Source: Pontibacter vulgaris (GTDB lineage Bacteria; Bacteroidota; Bacteroidia; Cytophagales; Hymenobacteraceae). From it: a stretch of DNA of 64,000 nt. Location of the stretch: the NCBI RefSeq assembly GCF_022758145.1, contig NZ_JAJVDH010000003.1:1054001-1118000 (forward strand), given 5' to 3'. The translations under genes and the position numbers were made by a program. This document shows, piece after piece, positions 24,650-34,026 of the stretch. The notes beneath the pieces were generated by a model. That model searched no databases and was not told the DNA's origin. It saw nothing but the letters and a program-made list of their open reading frames with translations. Position 1 is the first letter of the stretch. Each line of letters opens with the position of its first letter.

Positions 24650-24860
24650 AGTGGTTGTTAAAAGTGAATTATTAAACTATTTCGTTTTTAATGGCTTGAT
24701 TTAAGCGGGCGCTTTGTGCGCTTGCCTACGTGAACGCAATACTGGTGCCAAAAGTATGTATAGCGTTTTCACTATACAAACAATGCAATAAAATACTTCT
24801 TAAATAGCAATTCAGGCAGTATTTGTGAGCAAATATGTAAAAGAGGGACCACTAAAAACT

Positions 24861-24893
24861 AAAAAGCCTGCCCAGGAATTGGGCAGGCTTTTT
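24861..24893 (-). terminator. Terminator after accD
   Basis: A perfect 14-bp stem AAAAAGCCTGCCCA (24861-24874) with TGGGCAGGCTTTTT (24880-24893), loop GGAAT. It has poly-A and poly-T at its bases and is 20 bp after the accD stop. Confidence 0.9.
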
Positions 24894-24912
24894 ATACTTT
24901 GTTACAACGTGC

Positions 24913-25812
24913 TTAGGAAGCTTTGGCTGGTTTAGCAGCCTTTGGCGTTGCATCTTCGGCAGGTGTTGCCGGGCGAAGCATTCCAAACAGATCCGTCAGT
25001 CTTTGCTTGAGTTCTTTACGATCAACTATAAAATCAAGGAAGCCGTGCTCCAATACAAACTCGGCACTCTGGAATCCTTTTGGCAGATCTTTACCTATAG
25101 TTTCTTTGATAACGCGCGGGCCGGCAAAACCGATAAGTGCACCTGGCTCTGCGATGTTAAAATCGCCCAGCATGGCATACGATGCTGTTACACCACCAGT
25201 AGTTGGGTCAGTCAGCAACGATACGTAAGGCAGTTTTTCCTCGGCAAGCAAAGCCAGTTTAGCAGAGGTTTTAGCCATCTGCATCAGCGAGAAGCCAGCT
25301 TCCATCATACGGGCACCACCCGATTTAGAGATCATCAGGAAAGGGGTGCGGGCTTTGCGGGCATGGTCAATGGCGCGGGCAATTTTCTCACCTACCACTG
25401 ATCCCATAGATCCACCGATGTAAGCGAAATCCATACAGGCAATGGTAACGTCCTGGCCATTCATTTTACCGTAGGCGGTGCGTACTGCATCTTTCAGGCC
25501 GGTTTTGCGCTGAGTAGCTGCTGTACGCTGCGGGTATGGCTGCGAATCCACGAAATTCAGCGGGTCGCCGGATGTCATGTTCTCATCCAGTTCAACAAAC
25601 GTATTGTCGTCAAATAAAATACTGAAGTACTCTTTTGAGCCGATACGGTCGTGGTGGTTACACTTAACGCATGTATTCAGGTTCTTGCGGTGCTCGGCCA
25701 TACTGGTAACGGCTTTGCAGCTCGGGCATTTATACCATAAGCCATCCGGCGTTTCCTTCTTTTCCTCTGTAGGCGTGTGAATTCCTTTTTCTACTCTTTT
25801 AAACCAAGGCAT
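24913..25812 (-). CDS. accD: Acetyl-CoA carboxylase carboxyltransferase subunit beta
   Basis: The beta subunit of the carboxyltransferase that moves the carboxyl group from biotin to acetyl-CoA to give malonyl-CoA for fatty acid synthesis. The N-terminal zinc ribbon is clear (CPSC near residue 29 and CVKC near 49). The crotonase-like carboxyltransferase core has [18 protein letters not shown] and [20 protein letters not shown] start at the second Met ([11 protein letters not shown]), the usual family start; the frame also allows 25815. The C-terminal tail is Ala/Lys/Pro-rich. accA is not adjacent. Confidence 0.95.
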   Translation of the reverse strand: MPWFKRVEKGIHTPTEEKKETPDGLWYKCPSCKAVTSMAEHRKNLNTCVKCNHHDRIGSKEYFSILFDDNTFVELDENMTSGDPLNFVDSQPYPQRTAATQRKTGLKDAVRTAYGKMNGQDVTIACMDFAYIGGSMGSVVGEKIARAIDHARKARTPFLMISKSGGARMMEAGFSLMQMAKTSAKLALLAEEKLPYVSLLTDPTTGGVTASYAMLGDFNIAEPGALIGFAGPRVIKETIGKDLPKGFQSAEFVLEHGFLDFIVDRKELKQRLTDLFGMLRPATPAEDATPKAAKPAKAS

Positions 25813-25900
25813 CATAGATGAATAGCGTGCTTACCGCACTTTAAGGTTTATAGCTATACTTTTTATTAAAGGCCTGTACCATAAAGTATAACGAACAATA

Positions 25901-25949
25901 TGGCCTGCCCTTGTATGTCTCTTTTTAACAGAAACAAAAAGGCAGGCCA
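25901..25949 (-). terminator. Terminator after the aldolase gene
   Basis: TGGCCTGCC (25901-25909) pairs with GGCAGGCCA (25941-25949), with a T/A-rich long loop containing TCTCTTTTTAACAG. It lies between the minus-strand aldolase stop (25985) and the accD start. Confidence 0.65.
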
Positions 25950-25984
25950 CAAAATTACTTAATTAAAAAGAGATGTGCTATAGC

Positions 25985-27043
25985 TTAGGCCAATGTAATC
26001 TCATTTGATAAATAAACATCCTGGATTGCGTTCAGCAGTTCAACGCCTATTTTCATATCTTTCTGGAATGCTTTACGGCCTGAAATAAGCCCCATACCCC
26101 CGGCGCGCTTGTTAATTACAGCTGTTCGTACTGCATCTGCCAGGTCTGATTCGCCTTTAGATTCGCCACCAGAGTTAATTAAACCAGCACGGCCCATGTA
26201 GCAGTTTGCTACCTGGTAACGGGCAAGGTCAATTGGGTTATCGCTGCTCAGCTTGTCGTACATGGCTTTGTGCGATTTGGCAAAATTAATGGCTGTAAAG
26301 CCACCGTTGTTTTCCGGGAGCTTCTGCTTAATAATATCTGCCTGAATTGTTACACCAAGGTGATTTGCCTGGCCTGTAATGTCGGCTGCTACGTGGTAAT
26401 CTATACCGTCTTTTTTAAAGGCGTTGTTACGGGCGTAGCACCAAAGTATAGTTGCCATACCTAGCTGATGGGCTCTTTCAAAAGCCTCTGCCACTTCCAT
26501 TATCTGGCGCGAAGACTCTTCAGAACCAAAGTATATGGTAGCACCAACTGCGGTTGCGCCCAGGTTCCAGGCTTCTTCCACAGACCCGAACATGATCTGG
26601 TCGAACTTGTTAGGGTAAGTAAGCAGCTCGTTGTGGTTTATTTTTACTACAAAAGGAATTTTGTGCGCGTATTTTCTCGACATCATGGCCAGGTTGCCAA
26701 ATGTAGTAGCAACAGCGTTACAGCCACCCTCAATAGCCAGCTTAATAATGTTCTCCGGGTCGAAATAAATAGGGTTTGGTGCAAACGATGCGCCGGCAGT
26801 GTGCTCTATACCCTGGTCTACCGGAAGTATAGACAAGTAACCAGTACCACCCAAGCGGCCATGGTCGAATAACTGCTGCAGGCTGCGGAGTACCTGCGGG
26901 CTGCGGTTAGACTGAGTAAAGATCCTGTCAACAAAATCCGGGCCCGGGGCGTGCAGCTGCTCTTTTAAGATTGTTTTGCTTTCATACTGTAGCAGGCCTT
27001 CTGCTTCAGAACCAAGTAAAGAAACGATGTTATCGTAATTCAT
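25985..27043 (-). CDS. fbaB: Class I fructose-bisphosphate aldolase
   Basis: A 352-aa DhnA-type class I aldolase that splits fructose 1,6-bisphosphate by a Schiff-base lysine. Recognisable segments are [62 protein letters not shown] and the phosphate-site region [14 protein letters not shown] and [11 protein letters not shown]. Length is normal for the family. Single gene with its own promoter and terminator. Confidence 0.93.
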   Translation of the reverse strand: MNYDNIVSLLGSEAEGLLQYESKTILKEQLHAPGPDFVDRIFTQSNRSPQVLRSLQQLFDHGRLGGTGYLSILPVDQGIEHTAGASFAPNPIYFDPENIIKLAIEGGCNAVATTFGNLAMMSRKYAHKIPFVVKINHNELLTYPNKFDQIMFGSVEEAWNLGATAVGATIYFGSEESSRQIMEVAEAFERAHQLGMATILWCYARNNAFKKDGIDYHVAADITGQANHLGVTIQADIIKQKLPENNGGFTAINFAKSHKAMYDKLSSDNPIDLARYQVANCYMGRAGLINSGGESKGESDLADAVRTAVINKRAGGMGLISGRKAFQKDMKIGVELLNAIQDVYLSNEITLA

Positions 27044-27364
27044 TTTGTCTTAATAGTTTATGATAGAGACACTTTAAATTGGTGATACAAATATATAAGC
27101 TAATCCTAATTGAGACTATACTTTAACAACATAATATAGCACAAAACTATACTCCAGATCAGCATGGCGGATATACTTTTATAGTTATTGGAATGCATTA
27201 AAAAGAGGGATTAATCCAGCAAGCATACTTGCTCCGGCTAAAAAAGTTACCAGCTTACAAATTCTTTTTCTGCCACACACCCGCCTTTTTATTCAATAGC
27301 ATCCTTTTTGGCAACACAAATCGGCAAGCATACTCGTTAAAATATATAACAAGCTCTTAATCTG
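27044..27364. promoter_or_regulatory. Divergent intergenic region with aldolase promoter
   Basis: About 320 bp without genes between the divergent aldolase and lipoprotein genes. On the minus strand, TATATTTG (27095 down to 27088) exactly fits the Bacteroidota -7 consensus and lies 45 bp before the aldolase ATG; no TTG was found at the proper -33 distance. Several TATACTT/AACTATA words occur at 27116-27190. No plus-strand promoter was identified. Confidence 0.45.
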
Positions 27365-28036
27365 ATGAATACAGCAATAATAAAACCATTCGCCCCTAAA
27401 AAGCTGATGTTATACTTACTGCAGTTGCTTGTATTTATACTTGCATCAGGGTGTGCATCATCTACCAGGATTACAGGCACCTGGAAAAGCCAGGAGGCAG
27501 GCAGCCATAAGTATGATAAGGTTGTAGTGGCTGCGCTTACAGATAATGTGCGGGCCCGCGAGAAAGTAGAAACCGACATGCAGGCGCAGTTGCAGATGCG
27601 TGGTATTACCGTAGCCAGAAGTATAGATTTTTTCCCGCCAACGCTTTCGAGCAAAGATGGCCCCGGCGTTGATGCACTGATTGAAAAGCTTAAAAATGAA
27701 GAGTATGATGCTATTATGACCATCGCGCTGCTCGACGAGAAAACCGAATCGCGCTATGTGCCCGGTAACTATAGTTACACCCCTGTCACGCGGTTCGGAT
27801 GGTATGGCAGGTTCAGCGGATATTATACTTACTGGTACCCTACTCTTTACAATCCCGGATATTACACCGAGGATAAAATATACTTCCTGGAAACAAACCT
27901 CTACGATAAGGAAAATGAGAACCTGATCTGGTCAGCCCAATCTGAGTCTTACAGCCCGGCAAGCTTAAGAAAAGCATCTGAAAAACTGGCAGAGATTACA
28001 ATAGCCAGAATGGCGCAGGATGGAGTAATAAAGTAA
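27365..28036 (+). CDS. Lipoprotein, DUF4136-like
   Basis: A 223-aa lipoprotein with a longer N-terminus (MNTAIIKPFAPKKLM) before the hydrophobic part of the signal and a lipobox ASGC near residue 31. The mature part has TGTWKSQEAGSHKYDKVVVA and a long region where DAIMTIALLDEKTES precedes an aromatic-rich stretch (YYTYWYPTLYNPGYY) and ends in VxIARMAQDGVIK-like helix. The architecture resembles envelope lipoproteins of the DUF4136/LPP20 type. Function unknown. Divergent from fbaB. Confidence 0.65.
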   Translation: MNTAIIKPFAPKKLMLYLLQLLVFILASGCASSTRITGTWKSQEAGSHKYDKVVVAALTDNVRAREKVETDMQAQLQMRGITVARSIDFFPPTLSSKDGPGVDALIEKLKNEEYDAIMTIALLDEKTESRYVPGNYSYTPVTRFGWYGRFSGYYTYWYPTLYNPGYYTEDKIYFLETNLYDKENENLIWSAQSESYSPASLRKASEKLAEITIARMAQDGVIK

Positions 28037-28075
28037 TATTTGTTTATTAAAGTATTCGGGTTCAATCGAAATAAA

Positions 28076-28105
28076 AACGGCGCACCATATTCAGAGTGCG
28101 CCGTT
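28076..28105. terminator. Bidirectional terminator
   Basis: A perfect 10-bp stem AACGGCGCAC (28076-28085) with GTGCGCCGTT (28096-28105), loop CATATTCAGA, between the convergent lipoprotein and M28 peptidase genes. A-rich upstream and T-containing downstream flanks allow use in both directions. Confidence 0.8.
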
Positions 28106-28132
28106 ATACTTTATACTTCAAAGCAGGTATAC

Positions 28133-29152
28133 TTACTCATTATATACCACATGCAGTACGGTCTGGCCTACTGCTTTCAGCGAGTTTTTACTGATGATAG
28201 ACATGCTATCGGCGTGGCGGTGATGATAAGGACCAAAGTAATCGCCGTCTGCTGAGTTCAGGTTATACTCTATAATATCGATCATGCGGATACCGGCAAT
28301 GGTATTTACATAATGATGATCATCAATAATGCCCGGTGAATTGATATATTTAAAATAATCTGAGTAGCCGAGCTTGTTTCCGGCTTTCCATACTTTATCA
28401 ACTACGTCTTTTGCATATTCCATGGATGTACCTTCGCGGGCATACTTGGCGTTTGCGGCGCCTACCATATCCAGCAGAATACCAAACTGCGCTTTATAGT
28501 TTGGCGTGTGCATGTTTTTGCTCCAGTATTGTGAACCCAGGCACCAGGTATCGTCTTTATAAGGCAAACCGCTGTTATCCGGCTGGCCATAGTCTTCGCC
28601 ATCAAAGAAGATAAGATCTACGCCTATATCCGGCTTTTGCTGTGCCTGGTTTATAGTTCGGGCAATTTCTAAAAGTATACCTACACCGCTGCCGCCATCA
28701 TTGGCACCATCTATAGGTTTCTTCGGATCTTTGGCATCTTTATCGGCGTAAGGGCGTGTATCCCAGTGGGCGGCCAGCATTACACGGTTAGCAGCATCCG
28801 GGTTATAAGATGCGATAATGTTACGCAGGTTTAGCATGGTGCCATCGTAAGCACGCATCTGGAAACTCTGCACTTTAACATCTGCGCCATTCTCTTTCAG
28901 CTTGCTAATGATCCAGTCGCCGGTAGCCTGGTGTGGCGGTGTGTTAGGAACACGAGGGCCAAACGCCACCTGCTTTGCTACAAACTGATAAGCCGAATCT
29001 GCATTAAAATCCGGAGCTTTTACAGCCGGGGTTGTGTCTGTCTCTTCTACCTGTGCTTCCTGCTGTTCTGCGCTTTTTTCTGCTGAGTCGCAGCTATACA
29101 TGGCAAGCGAACCGCTCAGCAGCAAAAACAATAGTTTCATTTTATTCTTCAT
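28133..29152 (-). CDS. M28 family metallopeptidase (glutaminyl cyclase-like) lipoprotein
   Basis: A 339-aa lipoprotein (lipobox MYSC, Cys21) with an M28 zinc peptidase domain. Metal and catalytic segments: [11 protein letters not shown] near residue 128, [16 protein letters not shown] near 146, [13 protein letters not shown] near 177, and DDHHYVN near 276. This set is typical of secreted glutaminyl-peptide cyclotransferase-like proteins, which cyclise N-terminal glutamine; aminopeptidase activity is the alternative. Its start overlaps the end of cysS by 11 bp, so translation is likely coupled to cysS. Confidence 0.87.
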   Translation of the reverse strand: MKNKMKLLFLLLSGSLAMYSCDSAEKSAEQQEAQVEETDTTPAVKAPDFNADSAYQFVAKQVAFGPRVPNTPPHQATGDWIISKLKENGADVKVQSFQMRAYDGTMLNLRNIIASYNPDAANRVMLAAHWDTRPYADKDAKDPKKPIDGANDGGSGVGILLEIARTINQAQQKPDIGVDLIFFDGEDYGQPDNSGLPYKDDTWCLGSQYWSKNMHTPNYKAQFGILLDMVGAANAKYAREGTSMEYAKDVVDKVWKAGNKLGYSDYFKYINSPGIIDDHHYVNTIAGIRMIDIIEYNLNSADGDYFGPYHHRHADSMSIISKNSLKAVGQTVLHVVYNE

Positions 29153-30632
29153 AAGCCCAGTCGATACCGGTTTTTAAATCTTTAATTACAATGCCCTGCT
29201 TTTTCAGCTCTGCCCGAATCACATCCACTTTATCGTAAGCCTTGGCTTCTTTGGCTTCTTTGTAGAACTCCAGCACTAAGCTCAGCATTTCTTCCTGATC
29301 GCCAAGCGGTTCTTCTTTCAGGCCAAGTATATCAAGTACCAGCGTGTTATAAGTCTCCCGGATGGTGTCAAATGTTCCACGCGTGAGGTGGCTGATCTGC
29401 AACTGCCCTAAGTATAAACTGTTTATCTTTTTCAGCAGGTTGAATAGTGACGCGATTGTTCTGGCTGTGTTCATGTCGTCGTTCAGCCCACGGAAGCAAT
29501 CTTCGGTAAGTTTCAGCAGCTCTTCGTTCAGTTTCTCGTCCGGCGTTACTCCTTCCTCAGGGTACTGCATTTTGTCCAGCACACGCAATCCGTTCATCAG
29601 TTTGGTATAGCCTTTTCGGGCAGCCTGCAATGCTTCGTTGCTAAAATCGAGGGTGCTGCGGTAGTGCGCCTGAAGTATAAAGAAGCGAACCGTCATCGGG
29701 GTATAGGCCTGCTCCAGCAATTCCTTGTTGCCACTGAACAGCTCGCCCAGGGTAATAAAATTACCTAACGATTTACCCATCTTCTGACCATTTATCGTGA
29801 TCATGTTGTTGTGCACCCAATACCTGGCTTCATCAGATTTGCTGTTGCTGGCCTGGCTCTGCGCAATTTCGCATTCATGGTGCGGGAACATCAGGTCCAG
29901 CCCGCCGCCGTGTATATCAAAGGTTTGGCCCAGGTATTTGCGGCTCATGGCAGAGCACTCCAAGTGCCAGCCCGGGAAACCATTGCCCCAAGGCGAAGGC
30001 CAGCGCATGATATGCTCAGGCGAAGCGTTTTTCCAGAGTGCGAAATCCAATGGCGAACGCTTTTCGTGTTGCCCCTCTGTTTCGCGGGTATTACTCAGCA
30101 GATCCTCTATAATGCGGCCTGACAGCTTGCCATAGTTATGGTTCTTGTTGTAAGCCGGTACATCAAAGTATACCGAGCCGTTTACTTCGTAAGCAAAACC
30201 ATTGGCAATAATTTCCTGGATCATTTCGATCTGCTCGAGGATGTGGCCAGATGCACGCGGCTCGATATCCGGCGAAAGTATATTCAGCAGCGCCATATCC
30301 TCGTGGAAACGATTTGTATAATGCTGCACTACCTCCATTGGCTCCAGGTGCTGTACCTTAGCTATTTTGGCAATTTTGTCTTCACCTTCGTCGGCGTCGT
30401 TCACCAAATGGCCTACATCGGTAATGTTGCGCACGTAACGCACTTTATACTTCAGGTATTTCAGATAGCGGTAAAGTACATCGAAAGTAACATAAGCACG
30501 GGCATGGCCCAGGTGTGCCTCCCCATAAACCGTAGGGCCGCAAACATACATGCCCACAAACGGAGCGTGTAACGGTTCAAATACTTCCTTCTTGCGCGTA
30601 AGCGTATTGTATAGATTCAGTTTCTGTTGCAT
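29142..30632 (-). CDS. cysS: Cysteinyl-tRNA synthetase
   Basis: A 496-aa class I aminoacyl-tRNA synthetase. HIGH motif as [10 protein letters not shown] near residue 40 beside the Zn-ligand CGPTVYG, further zinc ligands in WHLECSAMS and HHECEIAQ, and the KMSKS loop as [12 protein letters not shown]. The Ser-to-Gly change in KMSKS I regard as a lineage variant. The C-terminal DALR and anticodon-binding region follow (to residue 496). It is upstream of and overlaps an M28 lipoprotein gene. Confidence 0.96.
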   Translation of the reverse strand: MQQKLNLYNTLTRKKEVFEPLHAPFVGMYVCGPTVYGEAHLGHARAYVTFDVLYRYLKYLKYKVRYVRNITDVGHLVNDADEGEDKIAKIAKVQHLEPMEVVQHYTNRFHEDMALLNILSPDIEPRASGHILEQIEMIQEIIANGFAYEVNGSVYFDVPAYNKNHNYGKLSGRIIEDLLSNTRETEGQHEKRSPLDFALWKNASPEHIMRWPSPWGNGFPGWHLECSAMSRKYLGQTFDIHGGGLDLMFPHHECEIAQSQASNSKSDEARYWVHNNMITINGQKMGKSLGNFITLGELFSGNKELLEQAYTPMTVRFFILQAHYRSTLDFSNEALQAARKGYTKLMNGLRVLDKMQYPEEGVTPDEKLNEELLKLTEDCFRGLNDDMNTARTIASLFNLLKKINSLYLGQLQISHLTRGTFDTIRETYNTLVLDILGLKEEPLGDQEEMLSLVLEFYKEAKEAKAYDKVDVIRAELKKQGIVIKDLKTGIDWAYEE

Positions 30633-30729
30633 AGTATAAGTATAGGCAGCAGTGCCGCCGCACTTTATAGTTTATCAGCCTGATGCGGCCGGTTTATAGT
30701 TCAAAATTAAAAAGATTGCCTTCTAACTC

Positions 30730-31866
30730 CTAACGGTCAGCTGTAGTATCCTGCCCCAGCACATACTTTGCCGAAATCGGGAAATGATCCGAATACCCCA
30801 TTTCATGGTGCGTCCTGAACTCATAGGCACGCAAACCTTTGCTGTAAAACTGGTTATCGATGCGCAAAAATGGTAACGGGCCGTTATAGGTAGAGCCCAC
30901 TCCGTTGCCGGCCACTACAAAAGCATTACTGAGTTCCTTAGCCATTTCGTTGTAAGTATAGCTGAAAGGAATATCATTAAAGTCGCCGCTCACAATCACA
31001 TCATAGGGCGATTCGCGAATGTGCTGCAGCAGTTTCTCTATCTGGTAACCACGGGCAATAAATCCTTTGCGTAAACGCCTTGCCAGGTTGCGGCCCTCCT
31101 TTTCAAAGCTGTCCTGGTTGCCGATAGAAGAATAAGTATTCTCGATATCCTCTGCCTTAATACTCATAGATTGCAGGTGCACCGCATATACTCTTACTGT
31201 ATCGCCTTTAACATTCAGGTCTGCCCAGATTGCCCGGTTCGCACTCGACTCCTGGCTAAATGAGATCATGCCCTTGTCTATAATCGGGTATTTAGAGAAA
31301 ATGATAATGCCGAAATCAGCCTTCTCGCGGTCTACGCGCGATACAGAGAAAAAACGGCGTTTATTATAGCGCGTACCAATCTTACTGATTGTGTTGAACA
31401 CGCTGGAGTTGCGTTTGCTGTAAAATTCCTGAAGGCAGTACACATCGGCAGGGTGCGTGGCCACCCATTCTATCATTTCTTTAGAAGTTTCTATACTAGA
31501 ATCGTCGAGCTTGCCGTAGGCATTAAAAACATGCACATTGTAGCTGAGCACCTGTAAGGTATTGGCTCCGGCAGGTACCGGGTCTTCTTTAAAGTTGATC
31601 GGGAAGAAACGGGCATACTGGTTCCAGGAAAGTACCAGTGCGGCAATGGGTAAAATAACAAACCACTGGCGGCGCAGCAACCAGTACAGCAGGAACAAAA
31701 TATTAAGCACCAAAGCCCCAGGCAAAGAAAAAGCAAGAAATGCTGACGGCCAGAATTTATGGGGCGGAACCTGCAGGCATACCAATCCCAGCAACATCCA
31801 GAACACCACTGCGATGTTCAGTATGAGCCAAAATCTTCTCCTTATTCTTTTGAATGTGTCTGACAC
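30730..31866 (-). CDS. Endonuclease/exonuclease/phosphatase family membrane protein
   Basis: A 378-aa protein with two or three N-terminal transmembrane helices (about residues 12-95) and a C-terminal EEP domain (about 108-370). EEP landmarks: VLSYNVHVFNAYGK near 108, CLQEFYSKRNS near 145, VSGDFNDIPFSYTY near 295, and GYSDHFPISAKY near 360. The active-site domain would face the periplasm or cytoplasm depending on topology, with nuclease or phosphodiesterase activity. Substrate unknown. Confidence 0.85.
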   Translation of the reverse strand: MSDTFKRIRRRFWLILNIAVVFWMLLGLVCLQVPPHKFWPSAFLAFSLPGALVLNILFLLYWLLRRQWFVILPIAALVLSWNQYARFFPINFKEDPVPAGANTLQVLSYNVHVFNAYGKLDDSSIETSKEMIEWVATHPADVYCLQEFYSKRNSSVFNTISKIGTRYNKRRFFSVSRVDREKADFGIIIFSKYPIIDKGMISFSQESSANRAIWADLNVKGDTVRVYAVHLQSMSIKAEDIENTYSSIGNQDSFEKEGRNLARRLRKGFIARGYQIEKLLQHIRESPYDVIVSGDFNDIPFSYTYNEMAKELSNAFVVAGNGVGSTYNGPLPFLRIDNQFYSKGLRAYEFRTHHEMGYSDHFPISAKYVLGQDTTADR

Positions 31867-32177
31867 AATAGCAAACTTACAAATTATGCTTTTATCTATA
31901 CTATCCTATACTACAGAATATCTCTCTTTTGCAGAATAAGCAAAACTATAACAGAACGAACTATAATTAATTGTGTCGTGTTTTTTATCTGACGCCCCTC
32001 CCAAAGCCACTGCACTTGCAGCTGCTTTTTCCCTTTATAATTGGTGATGATAATTTAATACAAGCTGCCTAAACAGTGTATGTTGTTTATATAATGTTTT
32101 TGTAGTAAATTTGTGACATTATTTCCAGGGAGATGAGGGGACACGAAGTCCCCTTCTTTATTTCTTATTAGTTAACT
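31867..32177. other. Divergent intergenic region before rimP
   Basis: About 310 bp without genes. It contains the promoter at 32083-32113 and, in the transcribed leader, a small hairpin GGGGAC (32137-32142) with GTCCCC (32148-32153) and loop ACGAA. The hairpin 25 bp before the rimP ATG could tune translation of the operon. No promoter for the minus-strand gene was recognised. Confidence 0.55.
32083..32113 (+). promoter_or_regulatory. Promoter of rimP-nusA-infB
   Basis: TTG (32083-32085), 20-nt spacer, TAAATTTG (32106-32113): the full Bacteroidota -33/-7 pattern. Transcription would start near 32120, leaving a leader of about 58 nt with a 6-bp hairpin. Confidence 0.75.
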
Positions 32178-32651
32178 ATGGGACTTACGGCACAAACTAT
32201 TCTGGCAATGGCCGAGGACAGCATCCGCGACACCGACCTTTTTATCGTAGATGTGGCAGTATCTGACTCAGCAGTTCGCCCAAAAGTAACAGTGCTTGCC
32301 GATGGCGAGCAAGGTATAACAATAGACCAGTGCGCTACTATCAGCCGCCGTATCAGCAAGAGAATTGAGGAGGCTTTTGGCGAAGAGTTAAGTTATACTA
32401 TAGAAGTAAGTTCGCCGGGCGTGGATTTTCCGCTGACGCAGCCTAAGCAGTTTCAGCGTAACGTAGGCCGCAACCTGAAGCTTAAACTACAGGATGGTGC
32501 CGAGAAAACCGGCAAACTGGAAGAAGTAACAGAAACCGGCATTAACCTGCTGGAAGAAATTAAACAAAAAGGCAAGAAGGCAACGTATGAGCCTGTGCAA
32601 ATACCTTTCGGGGAAATTGTAAAAGCAAATGTTGTAATATCTTTTAAATGA
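32178..32651 (+). CDS. rimP: Ribosome maturation factor RimP
   Basis: A 157-aa protein needed for 30S subunit maturation. The two-domain structure is seen: N-terminal alpha/beta domain with VTVLADGEQGITIDQCATIS and YTIEVSSPGVDFPLTQPKQF, and a C-terminal SH3-like barrel (from about residue 90) ending VKANVVISFK. First gene of the conserved rimP-nusA-infB operon, 7 bp before nusA. Confidence 0.93.
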   Translation: MGLTAQTILAMAEDSIRDTDLFIVDVAVSDSAVRPKVTVLADGEQGITIDQCATISRRISKRIEEAFGEELSYTIEVSSPGVDFPLTQPKQFQRNVGRNLKLKLQDGAEKTGKLEEVTETGINLLEEIKQKGKKATYEPVQIPFGEIVKANVVISFK

Positions 32652-32658
32652 TAAAATA

Positions 32659-33912
32659 ATGAACAGTTCAGTCCTGATCGAGTCGTTCGCTGAGTTTGCG
32701 AAATTCAAGAACATTGACCGCCCGACTATGATGCGCATCCTGGAGGATGTATTCCGTACGATGATCCGCAAGAAGTGGGGCACCGACGAGAACTTTGACA
32801 TCATCCTGAATGTGGAAAAGGGTGACCTGGAGATCTGGCGTAACCGCGAAATCGTGGACGACAACTCAGAAGACATCTGGGATCATGATAAGATCAGCCT
32901 TTCCGAGGCCCGTAAAATAGAACCTGATTTTGAAGTTGGTGAAGAAGTATCGGAAGAGATACAACTGGAAGACTTCGGTCGCCGTGCTGTTCTTACTGCC
33001 CGCCAGACGTTGATCCAGCGCATCAAGGACATGGAAAAGGAATTGTTGTTCCAGAAGTATAAAGACCTTGTTGGCGAGATCATTTCAGGTGAAGTATACC
33101 AGGTATGGAACCGCGAAGTGTTGCTACTTGATCAGGAAGAAAACGAACTATTAATTCCAAAAGGCGAACAGATCCCGAAAGACCGTTACCGCAAAGGCGA
33201 TGTAGTGCGCGCTGTTGTTCAGCGGGTTGAAATCGTGAACGGTAATCCTAAGATTATACTTTCACGTACTTCTCCTACTTTCCTGGAGCGTCTTTTCGAA
33301 AACGAAGTACCTGAAATTTTTGATGGCCTGATCGCTATCAAGAAAATCGTTCGTGAGCCGGGTGAGCGCGCTAAAGTTGCCGTAGAATCTTTCGACGACC
33401 GCATCGATCCTGTTGGAGCCTGCGTGGGTATGAAAGGCTCGCGTATTCACAGCATTGTGCGCGAACTGGAAAACGAGAACATTGACGTAATTAACTATAC
33501 CGATAACCTGGAACTATACATTCAGCGTGCCCTTAGCCCGGCTAAGATCACCAGCATGAAAATAGACCAGGAAAATGGCAGAGTTTCAGTATTCCTGAAG
33601 CCAGACCAGGTATCATTGGCTATTGGTAAAGGTGGCCAGAACATCAAACTTGCCAGCCGCCTGGTTGATATGGAGATCGATGTATTCAGAGAGTCTGAAA
33701 CATACGAAGAAGATATCACACTGGATGAATTCTCTGATGAGATCGAAAGCTGGGTGATTGATGAGTTCAGAAAAATTGGCCTTGACACTGCAAAGAGTGT
33801 ACTGGCTGTAACAAAAGAAGACCTGCTTCGCAGAACAGAACTGGAAGAAGAAACCATCGACGATGTACTTTCTATTCTGCGCGAAGAGTTTGAATCAGAA
33901 GATAACCAATAG
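32659..33912 (+). CDS. nusA: Transcription elongation/termination factor NusA
   Basis: A 417-aa NusA. Order: NusA N-terminal RNA polymerase-binding domain (about 1-125, NSSVLIESFAEFAKFKN), S1 domain (about 130-200, IISGEVYQVWNREVLLLD), KH1 and KH2 (about 225-345, VGACVGMKGSRIHSIVREL and SLAIGKGGQNIKLASRL). The C-terminus holds one helix-hairpin-helix-like segment and no long acidic repeats, as usual in Bacteroidota. It is followed by a 115-bp gap with its own promoter-like element before infB. Confidence 0.95.
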   Translation: MNSSVLIESFAEFAKFKNIDRPTMMRILEDVFRTMIRKKWGTDENFDIILNVEKGDLEIWRNREIVDDNSEDIWDHDKISLSEARKIEPDFEVGEEVSEEIQLEDFGRRAVLTARQTLIQRIKDMEKELLFQKYKDLVGEIISGEVYQVWNREVLLLDQEENELLIPKGEQIPKDRYRKGDVVRAVVQRVEIVNGNPKIILSRTSPTFLERLFENEVPEIFDGLIAIKKIVREPGERAKVAVESFDDRIDPVGACVGMKGSRIHSIVRELENENIDVINYTDNLELYIQRALSPAKITSMKIDQENGRVSVFLKPDQVSLAIGKGGQNIKLASRLVDMEIDVFRESETYEEDITLDEFSDEIESWVIDEFRKIGLDTAKSVLAVTKEDLLRRTELEEETIDDVLSILREEFESEDNQ

Positions 33913-33965
33913 TTGTGAGTTGTGCTCCGTTCGTATAATTTTGAAAGAAATATGAACGGAGCACA
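33913..33965 (+). promoter_or_regulatory. Internal promoter with operator-like inverted repeat before infB
   Basis: TTG (33913-33915), 20-nt spacer, TAATTTTG (33936-33943) repeats the exact spacing of the rimP promoter. A perfect 12-bp inverted repeat, TGTGCTCCGTTC (33921-33932) and GAACGGAGCACA (33954-33965), surrounds the -7 element. In DNA it could be an operator; in readthrough RNA it would be a 12-bp hairpin with a 21-nt loop. It begins directly after the nusA stop. Confidence 0.6.
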
Positions 33966-34026
33966 TCCTGCATTGGGTTACAATTAGTAGTATTTAAGAT
34001 TAAAATAAGAGACAGCATATTAGAAC

